From Adiantum capillus-veneris (Eukaryota; Streptophyta; Polypodiopsida; Polypodiales; Pteridaceae): a stretch of 64,000 bases of DNA. A model generated the notes under the pieces. It ran no database searches. It was given only the letters and a program-made list of their open reading frames with translations, and had not been told where the DNA came from. How positions within the stretch are numbered: the first letter of the stretch is position 1; every line of letters begins with the position of its first letter. Of this stretch, positions 1 to 11,130 are shown piece after piece. The position numbers and the translations under genes were made by a program. The stretch is taken from NCBI GenBank assembly GCA_014529385.2, contig CM043952.1, positions 54,080,119 through 54,144,118 of the forward strand, read 5' to 3'.

Positions 1-555
1 CATGCTTGGGCTCTCGGAGTATGACCAAGATGGAAGAGAGCATTGATTTTTGCATAAACCTTTTCATAGGATATTTTAGCATATTGTTGCATGTCATTAT
101 GACGCATGGAATAAAGCCTGATTGTACCACAAAAACGGGGACAGAAGTACTCATTCGAGGGGAGGATACGAAGTCAAACCATGAAGCAGTTGAAAGCAAT
201 AGCAAAAGCAACGAAGGCAAGAGACCTGACAGAGGATCAGCTCACATAGTAGAAGACAAAAAGGATGAAGACGAGAGCAACTTTGTCTTTTATGAAGACC
301 CATTTTGAAGATGCAGACTCTCTACTTGTAGGGGAGGACTTTTTCCTGTGTGGATACCAGCTTATCATCCTGTGTGGATATCACCATCCTTTGTGGATTT
401 TTCTTGTGTGGATTTTATCATCCTGTGTGGATATCACCATCCTTTGTGGACTTTGTTTTCCTGTGTGGATATCACCATCCTATGTGGATTTTGTTAGCCT
501 ATGTGGATCATGCATCTTCAGTATCTTGTCTTAGTCAAAACCTCAAGAGGAGGAT
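1..555. other. Unassigned left edge
   Basis: No gene is recognised here. A short open frame at 6-308 (100 codons, plus strand) has no motif I know. The stretch ends in a purine-rich tract (about 543-554) just before a candidate LTR start at 556. It could therefore be the 3' end of a decayed LTR retrotransposon whose coding part lies off the window. This is inference from position only. Confidence 0.3.
345..510. repeat. Degenerate TGTGGATATCACCATCC tandem repeat
   Basis: A unit of about 20-40 bp built on TGTGGATATCACCATCCT and TTTGTGGATTTTG recurs at least six times with small changes. The repetition is open in two frames, so the overlapping short frames at 265-534 and 350-586 are best read as repeat shadows. 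It lies directly upstream of the candidate LTR start at 556. Non-coding repeats just before a polypurine tract are common in plant LTR elements. Confidence 0.6.
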
Positions 556-1210
556 TGTAAAGTGTGAGCTTTGTTCTAAGGTGTGAGTCAAGGAGAGGAG
601 AGTGGATTTATCCCACATACTATGGAGCAAGGCTGTAGAGCTACTTAAAGCCCATTTCATGAATGAATAAACAACAACTTCATTTTGCACTACATGCTTG
701 TCCGTGCTGAGTTGTGCTAAGCTAAGTCAATACTCAAGATTGTGTTTATGAGTCCAAGCTAATTATATCTTGGAACCTAATTCACTTGAGTGATAACCTT
801 GCTTACACACACACTCACACATTGACACTATGTTTCTCTTTCATCCACCATAGCTAGCACGATCCAATTCCTAACAGAGGACAACCCTTTTGGCCTATAA
901 AAGGAGGCCATTTCTACACACATTTCATAGTGTAAAGTTGATGCAACAAGGTGAGTGTGAAGTGGTGAGAGTGAAGCAAGGCGGGAGATCTATTAAGGGT
1001 ATAATCCCTTTGTAAACTACTTCTTGTTTTGAAGTACTAAAGCCATTGAGTGGTTGCTTTCCCGTGGACGTACCCCACATTGGGTGAACCACGTATATCG
1101 TGTGTACTCTCTGTCTCTCTCTACTCTATAATCTCTTGTGTGTGAAATCTATCTCTCTCCATTAAGTAATCTACTCAAATATCTATTTATCTACGTCTTA
1201 TTTCCTAACA
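556..1210 (+). repeat. Candidate LTR (solo or orphaned)
   Basis: The segment starts TGTAAAGTG just after a purine-rich tract (AAGAGGAGGAT) and ends TTCCTAACA, so it has TG...CA ends. A TATA box (894-906) and downstream CT-rich leader-like sequence sit inside, as expected for an LTR promoter. No tRNA primer-binding site follows: the next bases are AGTGGGGATG, not TGGTATCAGAGC. A second TTCCTAACA at 868-876 makes the true end uncertain. No second copy was seen in the window, so this is a structural inference. Confidence 0.4.
894..906 (+). promoter_or_regulatory. TATA box in candidate LTR
   Basis: CTATAAAAGGAGG is a good plant TATA box. Its place within the candidate LTR predicts a transcription start near 930, where the sequence turns into a GTGAGTGTGAAGTGGTGAGAG leader-like stretch. 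Confidence 0.4.
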
Positions 1211-4200
1211 AGTGGGGATGAGTTGATTCCATGACACATGGTTCCACCTATGGGTGAGAATGACGTAGCCATCCCAGTGTCGGCCATGACACATCCATAT
1301 GCAATGAGTAGTTCAGATGATGAAGTGCATGCATATAGTGCAGGGGAGGCTAGGCTAACCGAGTTTGTGCAGATTTCATCAGCGTTCAGGCGTCTCATAT
1401 ACGACCTACTAGTGTCGAGGTCCAATCTAGCAGAGGCAGTGGGAGCATTTGCTGCAGGGATTGTCATTCATACGATGACTGACATTAACATGATGCATTC
1501 TGGAGCTTTGTAGACTATACAGAGTTTTCTACAAGATTTGCATGGAGGATCTAGCATGGATACGCAAGCTCGCCTATCACCAACAGTGATACCGCTGCAT
1601 GCATTAGGGGAATTTTGAGGTCTCTTTTTTGCCCTATATTAAATGATAGAGAGAGAAAATTCTTTTCATTTTTAAAAATGTGAACAAGAAATTAAAAAAC
1701 CCAAAATTGGGGAGAAAATTCCACCTTTTCACTAGGTGCATGAGATGTCACTTTTCGGGGGCCCACATGTAGTGTCATTTTCAAATCTCTTTGAAATTTG
1801 TACTTTTCCCAAAAATTCTCCCTCCCAAAGCACCCATTTTCTCTTTTGGTCCAAATTTCAAATTTCCCCCCACTCCTTCTTTCCTTTATCTACACCTTTC
1901 TCTGCACCATATCCTACCCATCATCTTCCCCATATCCAAGCTTTGGCCATGAATCCTGCTAAGAGAGGTATCAGTCATCTCCATGTTACATAGGCTTTGT
2001 GAAACTACTCCTTCTACAATTCAAGCAATGTGATTAGAGGGAAGAAGCACATTGACCTATGGATGAATGGTAGATTGTATCCCATAGACCCCATCACCAA
2101 ATGCAACCCACCATTTTTCAATTTCTCTTCATTGATGAGAGTTTTAGGAGATGGTATGAAAGGGCTATTAAGATATACAAAAAACCTTGTTGCAAAAAGG
2201 GACATTCTTAAGATAGAGAATAATTTTCTACAACAGTTCAAGGATTCTGTTAATCATCAACTTCAAGAAAGCAAGGGGAAGGTAAAGCATATAGTTATTG
2301 TTGATTATATCTATAAAAAAGAGGATATAGCTTGGGCTTAGACAAAGTAAAAGTAAGTTGAAGAATATTGAGAGTCTCAAGCGAGGAGGTGGAGGCTGCA
2401 ATAGAACAATCAAAGCAATGAGTTAAAACTGATTTATTTTTGAAATTGGTGTTTTTGTTTTGTACGTCGGTATCTTTGGGTGCTATAGTCTTAGTAAGTT
2501 TGTGTTTAACTCAGGTCCTTAGTTTAGCTAGACTAAGTTTGTGTTTACCTCAAGTCCTTAGTTTAGTCTTTATAAGTTTGTGTTTACCTCAGGTCCTTAG
2601 TTCAATCAGACTGCTCACAAAGAAATCGTGGAGAGCCTTTCCACCTCAGTGACGTATATCCTAGTCGAAAGAAAGATCTCAAGTTGAACTTTGTCAAAAA
2701 TCTATTCTTTGACTTGAGAACTTTGCAAAGGGAAATAATAAAATTATTTAATCTGAACAACATATTATTGAGGCGAATCAGCAAGCCATTCTTGTGATCA
2801 AATCAAATGAAAGTGAAATTGTGAAGGATAGAAAACTTGAGAGGGTATAAATAACCCTCATGAATAGAGCTCTTGATACCACGGAGGGAAAAAAAACCCT
2901 AAAAATTTAAGTATGCAGTAAGAGAAGAACATTTGGTGGCTGAGTGCTTTTCAGGTTGATAGTGAGCTTTTTAATGTGTTATATTGGGTGTTTCACCACA
3001 CTAGTAAAAGTCTCCACCTTAAAAAAGATCACCCAAGAAAGGAATTGATACCAAGGTTTCCCTTCAGTCTTTTTCAGAGGAGAATATTTTTTTCAAGGAG
3101 TGATATGCTTCAGGGAGATTAGAAGATCACAAAAGGCACTCATTTTAGCAATTCTTAGGCTTCCTTTCTAGAAACTTTGCAGGTAGGTTGCAAAGAAACT
3201 CAAAATAGATATGAGGTGGAACATTTTGTAAAGAGCACATAACATGTTGTAAAGAATTTACAATATTCATTTTTGAAAACCAACATCTTGTATAGCTATA
3301 AACCCCTTGTAAAATCAAACATTTTGAGATGATGAAAACTGGCTCAAAGTATGTCCCTCTACCTTCTCCTCCTCTATGGTCTTTTGCTCATGCCCTTACC
3401 TCTTTGTCTCCTTTTCCTTGTTCTTGCTCATAGGAATCAAGGAAGAGAAGCATGTATCCTTATCAATATTTCTATCTATATTGCCCATTGTTATTGTGGA
3501 TGGGTGATTTTTGAAAACTTACTTGAGCTACTTATAGTGTTATGAAGCAAGGGCATGACAAGACTGTGGTATGATAGCACTTTCTATTTTTTAACATACA
3601 AAAACCAAACAATATTAAGGGCATGCAATTGGCACACCTTTTTCGATCCAACTACAAAAAAGCCTTACAGAATGGAAACAACTAAGATGAAACATTTGCA
3701 CCAAACAAGTAATTATCAAATTTTATTGTCATTGATATCAAAACATTTTGTACAAAATGGCAATTGTAGGAAACAACACTAGTAATAGTGTAGAACTCTA
3801 ACTAAGGAGTAGGATTTAGCTTAGCAGTAGATGGGTTCTGACACTTCTTGGCATATAAATTTCTTTCAATCCTTATCATCAAGACTTGCAAGACATGTTA
3901 TAAAAAAGGGAAAGTAAGACTATATCTCATAAAATAAAATAATGTTAGAAAGAAAGACAAAATTATCTACACACCTTTCCATTTATCTCAAAAGAAAAAG
4001 CTGAAGAAAATTTTATCTATACATTGTGTAGATTTTGCCTCATTTGGTGAAATGTGCATATGGATCTTTTTTCAAGGTGGCCACTTGCTCTCACTGTTCA
4101 TCCAATTATCAATGTCATGGAACATAGAAATGATCATAAGAATACCCTCTTTTTTGTCAGAGACCAATGAGTTCTCCCTTTCTAAATCTCCTCCCCAATG

Positions 4201-4991
4201 GAGCCATGCTAGATACCCATTCCTATATGCTTTAGGGATAGAGATGTGTAAGAAGCATAATAGCACAAAACAAACAAAAAAATTATAGAAATTATAAGAG
4301 CAAACTACCACAAACAACCCAAAGCAAAGTGGAAATAATAGTCCACATATGAATCACTTACAATTATCTCTATGTAGAGGAAGACTAGAGCTCTCGAGAT
4401 GGAGATGAAGCTTCTTGTGCATGTAAACATACTTCAAACTTCCTTTAGTGTCTTATTGGCTCTAGAAATCTTGAAAATTTACACTCTTTCTTTCCAATAT
4501 GAATATGAAAAGAATTGGTTTTTTGAGGAGTCTCTTGTCCCGCTTTGCTGCATTATAATCTAGCTACCCTTGGCTATGGATATTTGGATCCACTATTTGT
4601 GCTTGTTTAATGTGGCATATGTGATAATGGTTTCAATGGATATGCTAGGGTGTTTAGATCATGTGGATTCCATTGGTTAAGGTAGATGACACAAAGAAGA
4701 TGAAGGTGAAGAGAGGACAAGAGGAAGAGGAGGGAGAAGAAGACATTGGAATGCAGAGAGGTGTAGGGATATAAGGGAAAAGAAGCCCATGAGAAGATTC
4801 AAAAGAGAGGAAGGCCGTGAGAAGATTCAAAAACACTTTTTGGTTGGTGAAAGAGAACTTCTTGAGGTAAAAAGACCACATAATGGAAAGTTACCTTAAA
4901 TTTTCTTTCCAAAAAATTCTTTTTAAAAATTCAAAAGCAATATTTAAAATAAAGGTTTTGTAACAGAAGCCCTCCTCTCATTGGCCTAGAG

Positions 4992-4993
<2 letters not shown>
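1211..4993. other. Gene-poor AT-rich stretch
   Basis: No gene is recognised over about 3.8 kb. The longest frames are 1238-1513 (91 codons), 2030-2341 (103 codons, basic, no motif known to me) and 3351-3545 (hydrophobic). None has a neighbour, motif or codon pattern that supports it. A small tandem repeat (2495-2604) lies within. The rest is plain AT-rich sequence with poly-A and poly-T runs. Confidence 0.5.
2495..2604. repeat. 39-bp tandem repeat, three copies
   Basis: The unit TAAGTTTGTGTTTACCTCAG plus GTCCTTAGTTTA starts at 2495, 2534 and 2573, a fixed 39-bp period with few differences. Because 39 is a multiple of three, it gives a false repetitive peptide (LSLCLPQVLS) in one frame. I regard it as non-coding. 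Confidence 0.8.

Positions 4994-5059
<66 letters not shown>
4994..5059. repeat. (CT)n microsatellite
   Basis: About 33 uninterrupted CT units end in a short TATCTATC tail. Confidence 0.95.
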
Positions 5060-5068
<9 letters not shown>

Positions 5069-5740
5069 AACATTAAAAGGCAAAAAAGAGACCTCAGACT
5101 TTCCCTTATGTAAATCAATTGAGTGTGTCAATGGGTGTAGGTTGAGAGAGTCGCTCACCTATTTTCTTGTACATACTAGTAGTTTAGCTAGTAGCACTCA
5201 CTTATCGATGCATCGCCTTTAAGTGGGAGATGTTATGCCTCTATCCGCGGTCGAGTGCCTGGCCGCTCGCCCACTGACCACACTAACCTTATTCTTCATA
5301 CACCAAAAAGAATAAGAGGCTCCTCTCATTCTAAAGGTTTTCTCCACCCACACAACACGGTCTTGCTTCTCCCCTTCCTTGCACTTTCAATTGGTCATTA
5401 TAGGATACCTATAGGGTATGCACATTGATTCTAGTAGGGATATACACTTTCGCACATCACTAGAGCCTACGCGGTGACATGCATCCGCTTCGAGAGAGCC
5501 AATGAACATAGGTTGAGACGAGATTCTTGCATATACCTCTTGTATATACTATCAGGTCCTATAGTAATACCACTTATTGACACATTCGCCTTTAAGTGGG
5601 AGATTTTCGGGGTAAAGGTGGTCAAACACGTAAGAGGCGTCTGCCCGTCCATCACTTGTACACACCTTATTTTTTACTAGATAGAAAAATATGGGGCTCT
5701 CACACACACATGTGGTGAGCTGCTTCACCCACATCCTGTG

Positions 5741-5743
<3 letters not shown>
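5060..5743. other. No gene seen
   Basis: The stretch lies between two CT microsatellites. It contains an imperfect internal duplication: the motif around AAGTGGGAGAT (about 5221 and 5594), the ACACCTTATT/CTAACCTTATTCTT region and TGCATCGCC/ACATTCGCC recur roughly 370 bp apart. This suggests a diverged tandem duplication. No open frame is supported. Confidence 0.4.

Positions 5744-5822
<79 letters not shown>
5744..5822. repeat. (CT)n microsatellite
   Basis: About 39 CT units. The Ser/Leu and Arg/Glu repeat peptides read from it on either strand are artefacts. Confidence 0.95.
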
Positions 5823-5827
<5 letters not shown>

Positions 5828-5964
5828 CCATTTCCCCTCTCCGCACATGCAAGCACTGCACTCGTGCACTCACACTTGCCCTACTTGTGAATCTATCAAT
5901 GGATGTTGGACATGCCTTCATCTCTTAAGTTGATGAAATGCAATGTGAAAATTCCATGATTATC

Positions 5965-5965
<1 letters not shown>

Positions 5966-6051
<86 letters not shown>

Positions 6052-6158
6052 GAGAGAGAGAGAGAGAATTGAAATCAATGGGAAATGCTTGATCAATGTC
6101 ATGACTCTTGGAAGTGCCACTACTAGAGAGGAAGGGTGAGGAGAGGTTTGATTGAAAA

Positions 6159-6215
<57 letters not shown>
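5966..6215. repeat. Compound (CT)n - G42 - (AG)n and (GT)n(GA)n repeats
   Basis: A CT run (5966-6003) is followed by TTTTT and 42 uninterrupted G (6009-6050), then AG units to 6066. About 95 bp later come (GT)n (6161-6195) and (GA)n (6195-6215). The G run between CT and AG arms could form a G-quadruplex or triplex. It could equally be a sequencing or assembly artefact. Confidence 0.85.
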
Positions 6216-6321
6216 TAGTCCATGTCTATGACCCTGCGTAAGGCCTACTAGCATATCGGCACTCTACTTTTGCATTCGTTCATAGCATTGGTTAATCATT
6301 GCACTTTGCAGGATCTAAGAA

Positions 6322-8068
6322 ATGCACCCAATAGCTATCTGCAAGGTGAAGGAAGAAGACACACAAGCGCAAATCATGTTCTGGGAAATGATGAATTTGG
6401 TGTTGTTAGAAAGCGAGCACTGTCCAGCAGATTTTAGAGGACTCGATGAGGCAAGGGCCAATTGGAAAGCTATTCAAAATGTATTTAATGGAGGGCCTGA
6501 CAATATTATGGAGGGAAGAGAACGCTCTTGCTTGTTTCATTGGGAGCACAGCTTGCACATTCACACCATGCAATACGTGCATAAAAAATTTCAGGATGAG
6601 CACAAGCGTATGTGTGAATTATGACGATGTGCAAGGAGCAAGGAGGAGGCAACAAGCTTGTACATGACTATTCGAGATTGGTGGGCTACTGGAAAAGTGT
6701 CCAAACAGTAACTTGTCGCCCAGATGGATTGTTGGCTCAGTTGGTGGCACGTGCGTTACCCTCGATGGCAAAAGCACTTCGTTGGGATAAAACTATGAGA
6801 GGTCCTATTTGAGTGGAATACATATTTAATTGCTTCAATGCATTTGCAAGATTCCTATATGTTGCAGGAAGTGGATGATTTGTCATACATTCCAACTACA
6901 AACCTTGCCGAGACAAAGCACGCCAGTTGGCTTGCTGGCGAGGGAAACAAAGAAATGTTGAGTTTGTACGATGCATGCGTTTCCGATCTATCGAATGCTT
7001 TGTTGCAAAGTGTGAAGATGCTTGCTTTTGTCGAGGGTAGATATCATGGAGCAGGACCTTTGACCGAAAAACTTGGTCATCGCACACAACAAGGCAGAAC
7101 ATCGGGTCCAACAGCTATTACTAAAGAGATCAAAGATGGGCTGGGAGGTACACCACTCTATCAAAGACCAACAATGAGAGAGATAATATTACAGTAGCCA
7201 GAAAGCGCAAAAATGCTAGGACAATAAATTGTGAAAAGGAGAATGCGTCACATCGATCAGAATATATTACACAGAACGTTCCTCGAAATTGTAGAGGACT
7301 CCAAATAGCATCCACAGGGACAAGTCATGAAGTCGAAGAACACGAGGGTGGGATGGTGGTTGAGGAGACGGGTTTTCATAAGACAATGTGGGCAATCCGT
7401 CGTATACCAAAGGGTAGTAGGGTTCAATGTCAGGGGTGGTTGGGATCTAGAGTTGGTAAATGCAGGAAAACATAAAGAACACAGGTGTAGGTGTAGGTGT
7501 AGGTGCAGTTGCACCATCCTTTTGGGATATTCACACATGGGGAAGAGGGGATAACACTGGTCAAGGTAATGCTTTGAAGGCACAATTCATGTGGTTCTGT
7601 AATAATAGTGTGGATCACACATGGAGGATCTATAACACAATCACTCAATGTCCTGCAAGAGTACCCAATACTTGGCCTGTGGAAAAGGGAACAAACATGA
7701 ATGCCGCAGAGCTATTGGAATTAGAGACAAGAGGCTTCACCGTAAATAAGATTGCAGTAAAGGATACCAACAATGTGCATTACCGACCATTCTTATCAAT
7801 TCAGGCCTCAAAGAGAATTGAATCGGCTGTAACCATGTAGGCACATATTGTTTAGCACACTGTCGTGAAGGCACGCATGCATGAAAAATTCATGGTGGAG
7901 ACATCTTCTTCTCAAGTTCGGGGAGAGAGGTATGAAATTCATGTTGCCAGTAGTCCGATGTGTACATGTGGAGACTTTGCAAAACGAGTGGCGCAAAGTA
8001 AACCATGTATGGCCTGCAAGCATATTTACTGCATATTCCTCCGCTATTTTGGCTTGGATTTGACATAA
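6322..8068 (+). pseudogene. MULE transposase / SWIM zinc-finger pseudogene
   Basis: This is the decayed C-terminal half of a Mutator-like (MULE) transposase. Reading frame 1 from 6322 gives HPIAICKVKEEDTQ, then ANWKAIQNVFNG with an FHWEHSLHIHT segment, IRDWWATGKVSKQ, WWHVRYPRWQKHF and AETKHASWLAGEG, the usual order in plant MULE proteins with a SWIM domain. The frame is broken by stops at 6622, 6709 and 6796. It shifts to frame 2 somewhere between 7198 and 7460, and has two more stops at 7838 and 7853. The SWIM finger (C-T-C ... C-x-A-C-K-H pattern, about 7959-8022) follows. The N-terminal part is missing, replaced upstream by microsatellites, with a stop (6316) just before the first codon. 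No terminal inverted repeats were found. It is non-functional as it stands. Confidence 0.8.
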
Positions 8069-8589
8069 AACATAATTTATCTTAAATGTATTCGATCAAG
8101 TACCCTTGTGCACATACAAATTTGTATGGAGCACGGATTATAATTGCTGGTTGATTTGGTATTGTAATTCTTTCAGTGGGAATTCTTGCTTCGAGATGAT
8201 GTCTTCTGTCTTGCAGTTCGTCTGCTTTGTGCATAACATATTTTTTTGTTAGTGGTGGATGCTAAATGCTGAATAAAAAATGTTGTTTGTTTCGCGAATG
8301 ACATGTTCTAATAGGGTGGAGTGTATCTTAATAATGTCCTTTCACTATGTTTGAAGCATAGATTATTCCGAAGTCAATGGTAATTTGAATGTTCGAAGGG
8401 ATTGAGAAACAACGAAAAAAGCTCCCTCCAAAAATCTCTCTCAAGTCACATCGTGGAGAGCTTTTAACTTGAAAACATTACCCAAGTAAAAGAACAGGAA
8501 AAAGATTCTTCAAAATCTTCCTCCAAAAGCTCTCTTGATTCCCATCCCCTCTTAAGCCCTCCTTCAAGAGGCAGTGACAGCTCCCCCGA
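8069..8589. other. No gene seen
   Basis: AT-rich sequence follows the MULE relic. I see no open frame, repeat or inverted terminus to assign. Confidence 0.5.
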
Positions 8590-10090
8590 TCTCAAAGTAT
8601 GCGAAGCCTCTAAATATACGATACTCCTCTATATTTGGCTCTAGGTTGCATAGTCTACAAGTTTTGTCCTCTCCAAGTATGACGAGTGCCCGCCTAGGAT
8701 CTACCTTGACTCTATGTGAGGAAACTCTAAGCTAGCCAATATGCTCCAGATGGCATGTGATATGTATATCTCCATATAGCTTGGTCTTTGAATGAGACCC
8801 TCTTCTATTATTTGTAATAAATGATATCTGTATAACCTCATCTTCGTGGGCGACCACATTGTCGTACGTCAAGTCACAACCCATCACCTAACTCCTCTCT
8901 GAATAGATAGTTGCATATGCAACGCATGTACATCATATAGAAATGGTGGTAGTCTCTCCATATCCACGCCATGTCTGGAAAACCACCTGTCTACTATGAA
9001 ATACCATGTGTGTCTTTTCCTCGGACAACCAATGCTTCAAAAGCCTCCCAAGCCGTAATCGCACCAAATATTTTGGGGCACCGATTTCACTTTGCTTTAT
9101 TCAAGTTCTTGTGAGAAGTGTGCAAAGCTAGATATAGCCGGATCATGTAATATGGAAGTGAGATGTGTAGTAAGAGTATCTATAGGTGAGCATAGGTCAA
9201 GAAGCATAAGGTCATCATATAATGTGCCCATGTATACGGTGTCACACTCATGTATGAGATGTATGGTACTACAAAGGATAGTAGAGGATGGTTACGTAGA
9301 TGGTAATGAGGAATGTTCTACGGTGAAAGGAAAATAAGCATAGTATGTTTTGAGGGCATGGGGGTATATGAAAATTGTGTATGAACTCCCTCATCTACTC
9401 AGTACCCATGATGTAGTCCATTGTACTTTAACCATTGTGCATCAAGCACGTGTATCCCCCCACCCATGCCACCTCGCCATGCCATTGTAGATCAATATGT
9501 GGTAATGTGCCCCTAGCGTGAGTAATCATCTCCCATAGTGAGTGTCCCTCTCCTCCTCAGACATTCTATACATAGTGGAATCATCTACTAATGGCATGTA
9601 CGGCTCCTCCCTCTCATACCTATCACACTGTAAGCTTTGTGTGTGCTCATTGAAATCCCCAACCAAGATGACTCTCATCCTTGAATACTATAGAATTCAA
9701 TGCCTCGTAGGATGACTTTATATTGCTCCCTTGGGCCATGCTAGCCTCTTTTCCTCTTTCCACCTCCCCTCTCAATGGATGTGAATTTGGAATGTTTTGG
9801 TGCAAAGTAGTATATTGCTATGTAAAAATACTAGCTTTCTATGGCAATCCTAACCCACATACCCTCTCATCCCTGGCCACCATTGTGATGTGTGGCTATA
9901 GCTCTAGCCTCAATAGAACAGCCACTCCTCTTGACCCTCTAGTGTCCCTAACACGGCGCATACTCTCTCTAAATGTTGAATCCCAATGTAATGTGTCTCC
10001 ATGAAAATGTCTGTATCTAAGAACCTCGTGGAAACGCCCTAGGACCAACCACATCGCACCATTGAAATTCTGTACGCAATTCGTAATCAT
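8590..10090 (-). mobile_element. Degenerate LINE (non-LTR) relic, endonuclease and C-terminal zinc region
   Basis: Read on the minus strand, fragments of a LINE ORF2 appear in the right order but in changing frames. GVAVLL (near 9920) and MWVRIAIES...YIAIYYFAPKHSKF (about 9870-9785) precede MRVILVGDFNEHTQS (about 9680-9635), which carries the GDFN motif of APE-type endonucleases. Then come ILIYNGMARWHG (about 9505) and DYIMGTE (about 9430), the usual end of that domain. Almost all of the reverse transcriptase is missing. LRVSSHRVKVDPRRALVILG with CRLC (about 8740-8640) matches the cysteine-bearing tail of LINE ORF2 proteins. Many stops and frameshifts show an old, dead copy. Confidence 0.7.
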
Positions 10091-10664
10091 ATCTCTTAAG
10101 CCATGAATCCTTATGTGACCAATCTTTCATCTCTGTAAAAGGCAATTTTGTCCTTTTTTTGAGCTTACATGATGGGTCGTAAGCTTTTCTATGCTCTTTT
10201 CGAGCTTTGTCAAGTCATCATCCACATAGAATGGAATTCTGAGTAGGCCTCGTAGTATAACCCACTTCTATAACCCTCTTCTTCATGAATGTTACTCTCT
10301 CTTCTTCACTCTAAAGTTAAAGCCGTTTATTGACCTCTTTTCCAACTTACCATGCTTGAACAAAGGGCTTGCTCTATTGGAATTTCCATTGCGTTTTGTT
10401 CAAGTGTGACACCATTTGCTTTCACAATTCCCGTCACCCGTACATTGAGCTATTGAGCCCTCCTCATCCTTTCTTCCTCAATAGTTGCGCTCACCCATAT
10501 GGCAGTGGTTCTCTTCTTTCATTTCTTGCTTCACTTTCTTCCTTACAACATCCAACCATCCTTCCTTGTTTTCCTCTATTTTTAACCTCAATGATTTTGG
10601 TCGACTCTTTCACAAATTTCCTCATATATTGCCTCTTGGTCTCTTTCTTTGATATCCCCATCTT
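10091..10664. other. No gene seen
   Basis: This may hold further decayed sequence upstream of the LINE endonuclease, but I recognise no motif. The plus frame at 10369-10737 (122 codons) is Cys/Phe/Ser-rich, without domain support. Confidence 0.4.
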
Positions 10665-11007
10665 CCGTCACAGTCGGGGACAGGGGGGCTGTAGATCAGA
10701 GCCGTCCATTCAGTGTACATTCTTGTGCGGAATCTAGCATTGCAAACACTGGATTGCCGACAACTCAACACAGGGAATGGCAATCGAGGCTGCAGATTCG
10801 ATGCCGTCCATTTACTGTCCATGCAATCTGGCCATGCAATCATTGGATTGTTGACAACTCAACGCGAGGAATTGCAGTGTTCAGTATAGTCTGCACGCGA
10901 ATAGAATGCGGCCAGGTTAGCACAAGGAATTGCTCGATCCCACACCTGAGCAGGCCACGAGCTCATTACCCTTAATTACATGGCCGCCCTGCCCCCGACT
11001 GTGACGG
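10665..11007. mobile_element. MITE-like element with 24-bp terminal inverted repeats
   Basis: The left end (10665-10688) reads CCGTCACAGTCGGGGACAGG and onward. The right end (10984-11007) is its reverse complement with 2 mismatches in 24. Between them lie two diverged direct repeats of about 90 bp, starting GCCGTCCAT at 10701 and 10803 and each containing GGATTG and GACAACTCAAC. At about 343 bp with no coding capacity it fits a MITE. The flanking bases do not give a clean target duplication, so the superfamily is not assigned. Confidence 0.6.
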
Positions 11008-11009
11008 CC

Positions 11010-11130
11010 GGGAATGGTCATCCACTGACCATTCCCTGAAAGAAAGTGCTCCCACCATGGCTCTCGGCATCCGCCGGTCGCCATGTGGTCGCCCTTTCTT
11101 TCAAGGAATGGTCAGTGGATGACCATTCCC
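11010..11130. repeat. Long hairpin with 37-bp arms
   Basis: The left arm (11010-11046) and right arm (11094-11130) are reverse complements with one mismatch in 37, around a 47-nt loop. Each arm holds its own palindrome (GGGAATGGTCA, 5-nt spacer, TGACCATTCCC). The DNA can thus form one long hairpin or two small ones. It starts 3 bp after the MITE-like right end. Confidence 0.85.

Noticed and set aside
2030-2341. Basic 103-codon frame as a possible gene
   Set aside because: No recognised motif, no neighbour or splice support, and base use like the surrounding non-coding DNA.
5552-5921. Minus-strand frames of about 70-105 codons rich in Arg-Glu, and matching Ser-Leu frames on plus
   Set aside because: They are translations of the (CT)n microsatellite at 5744-5822.
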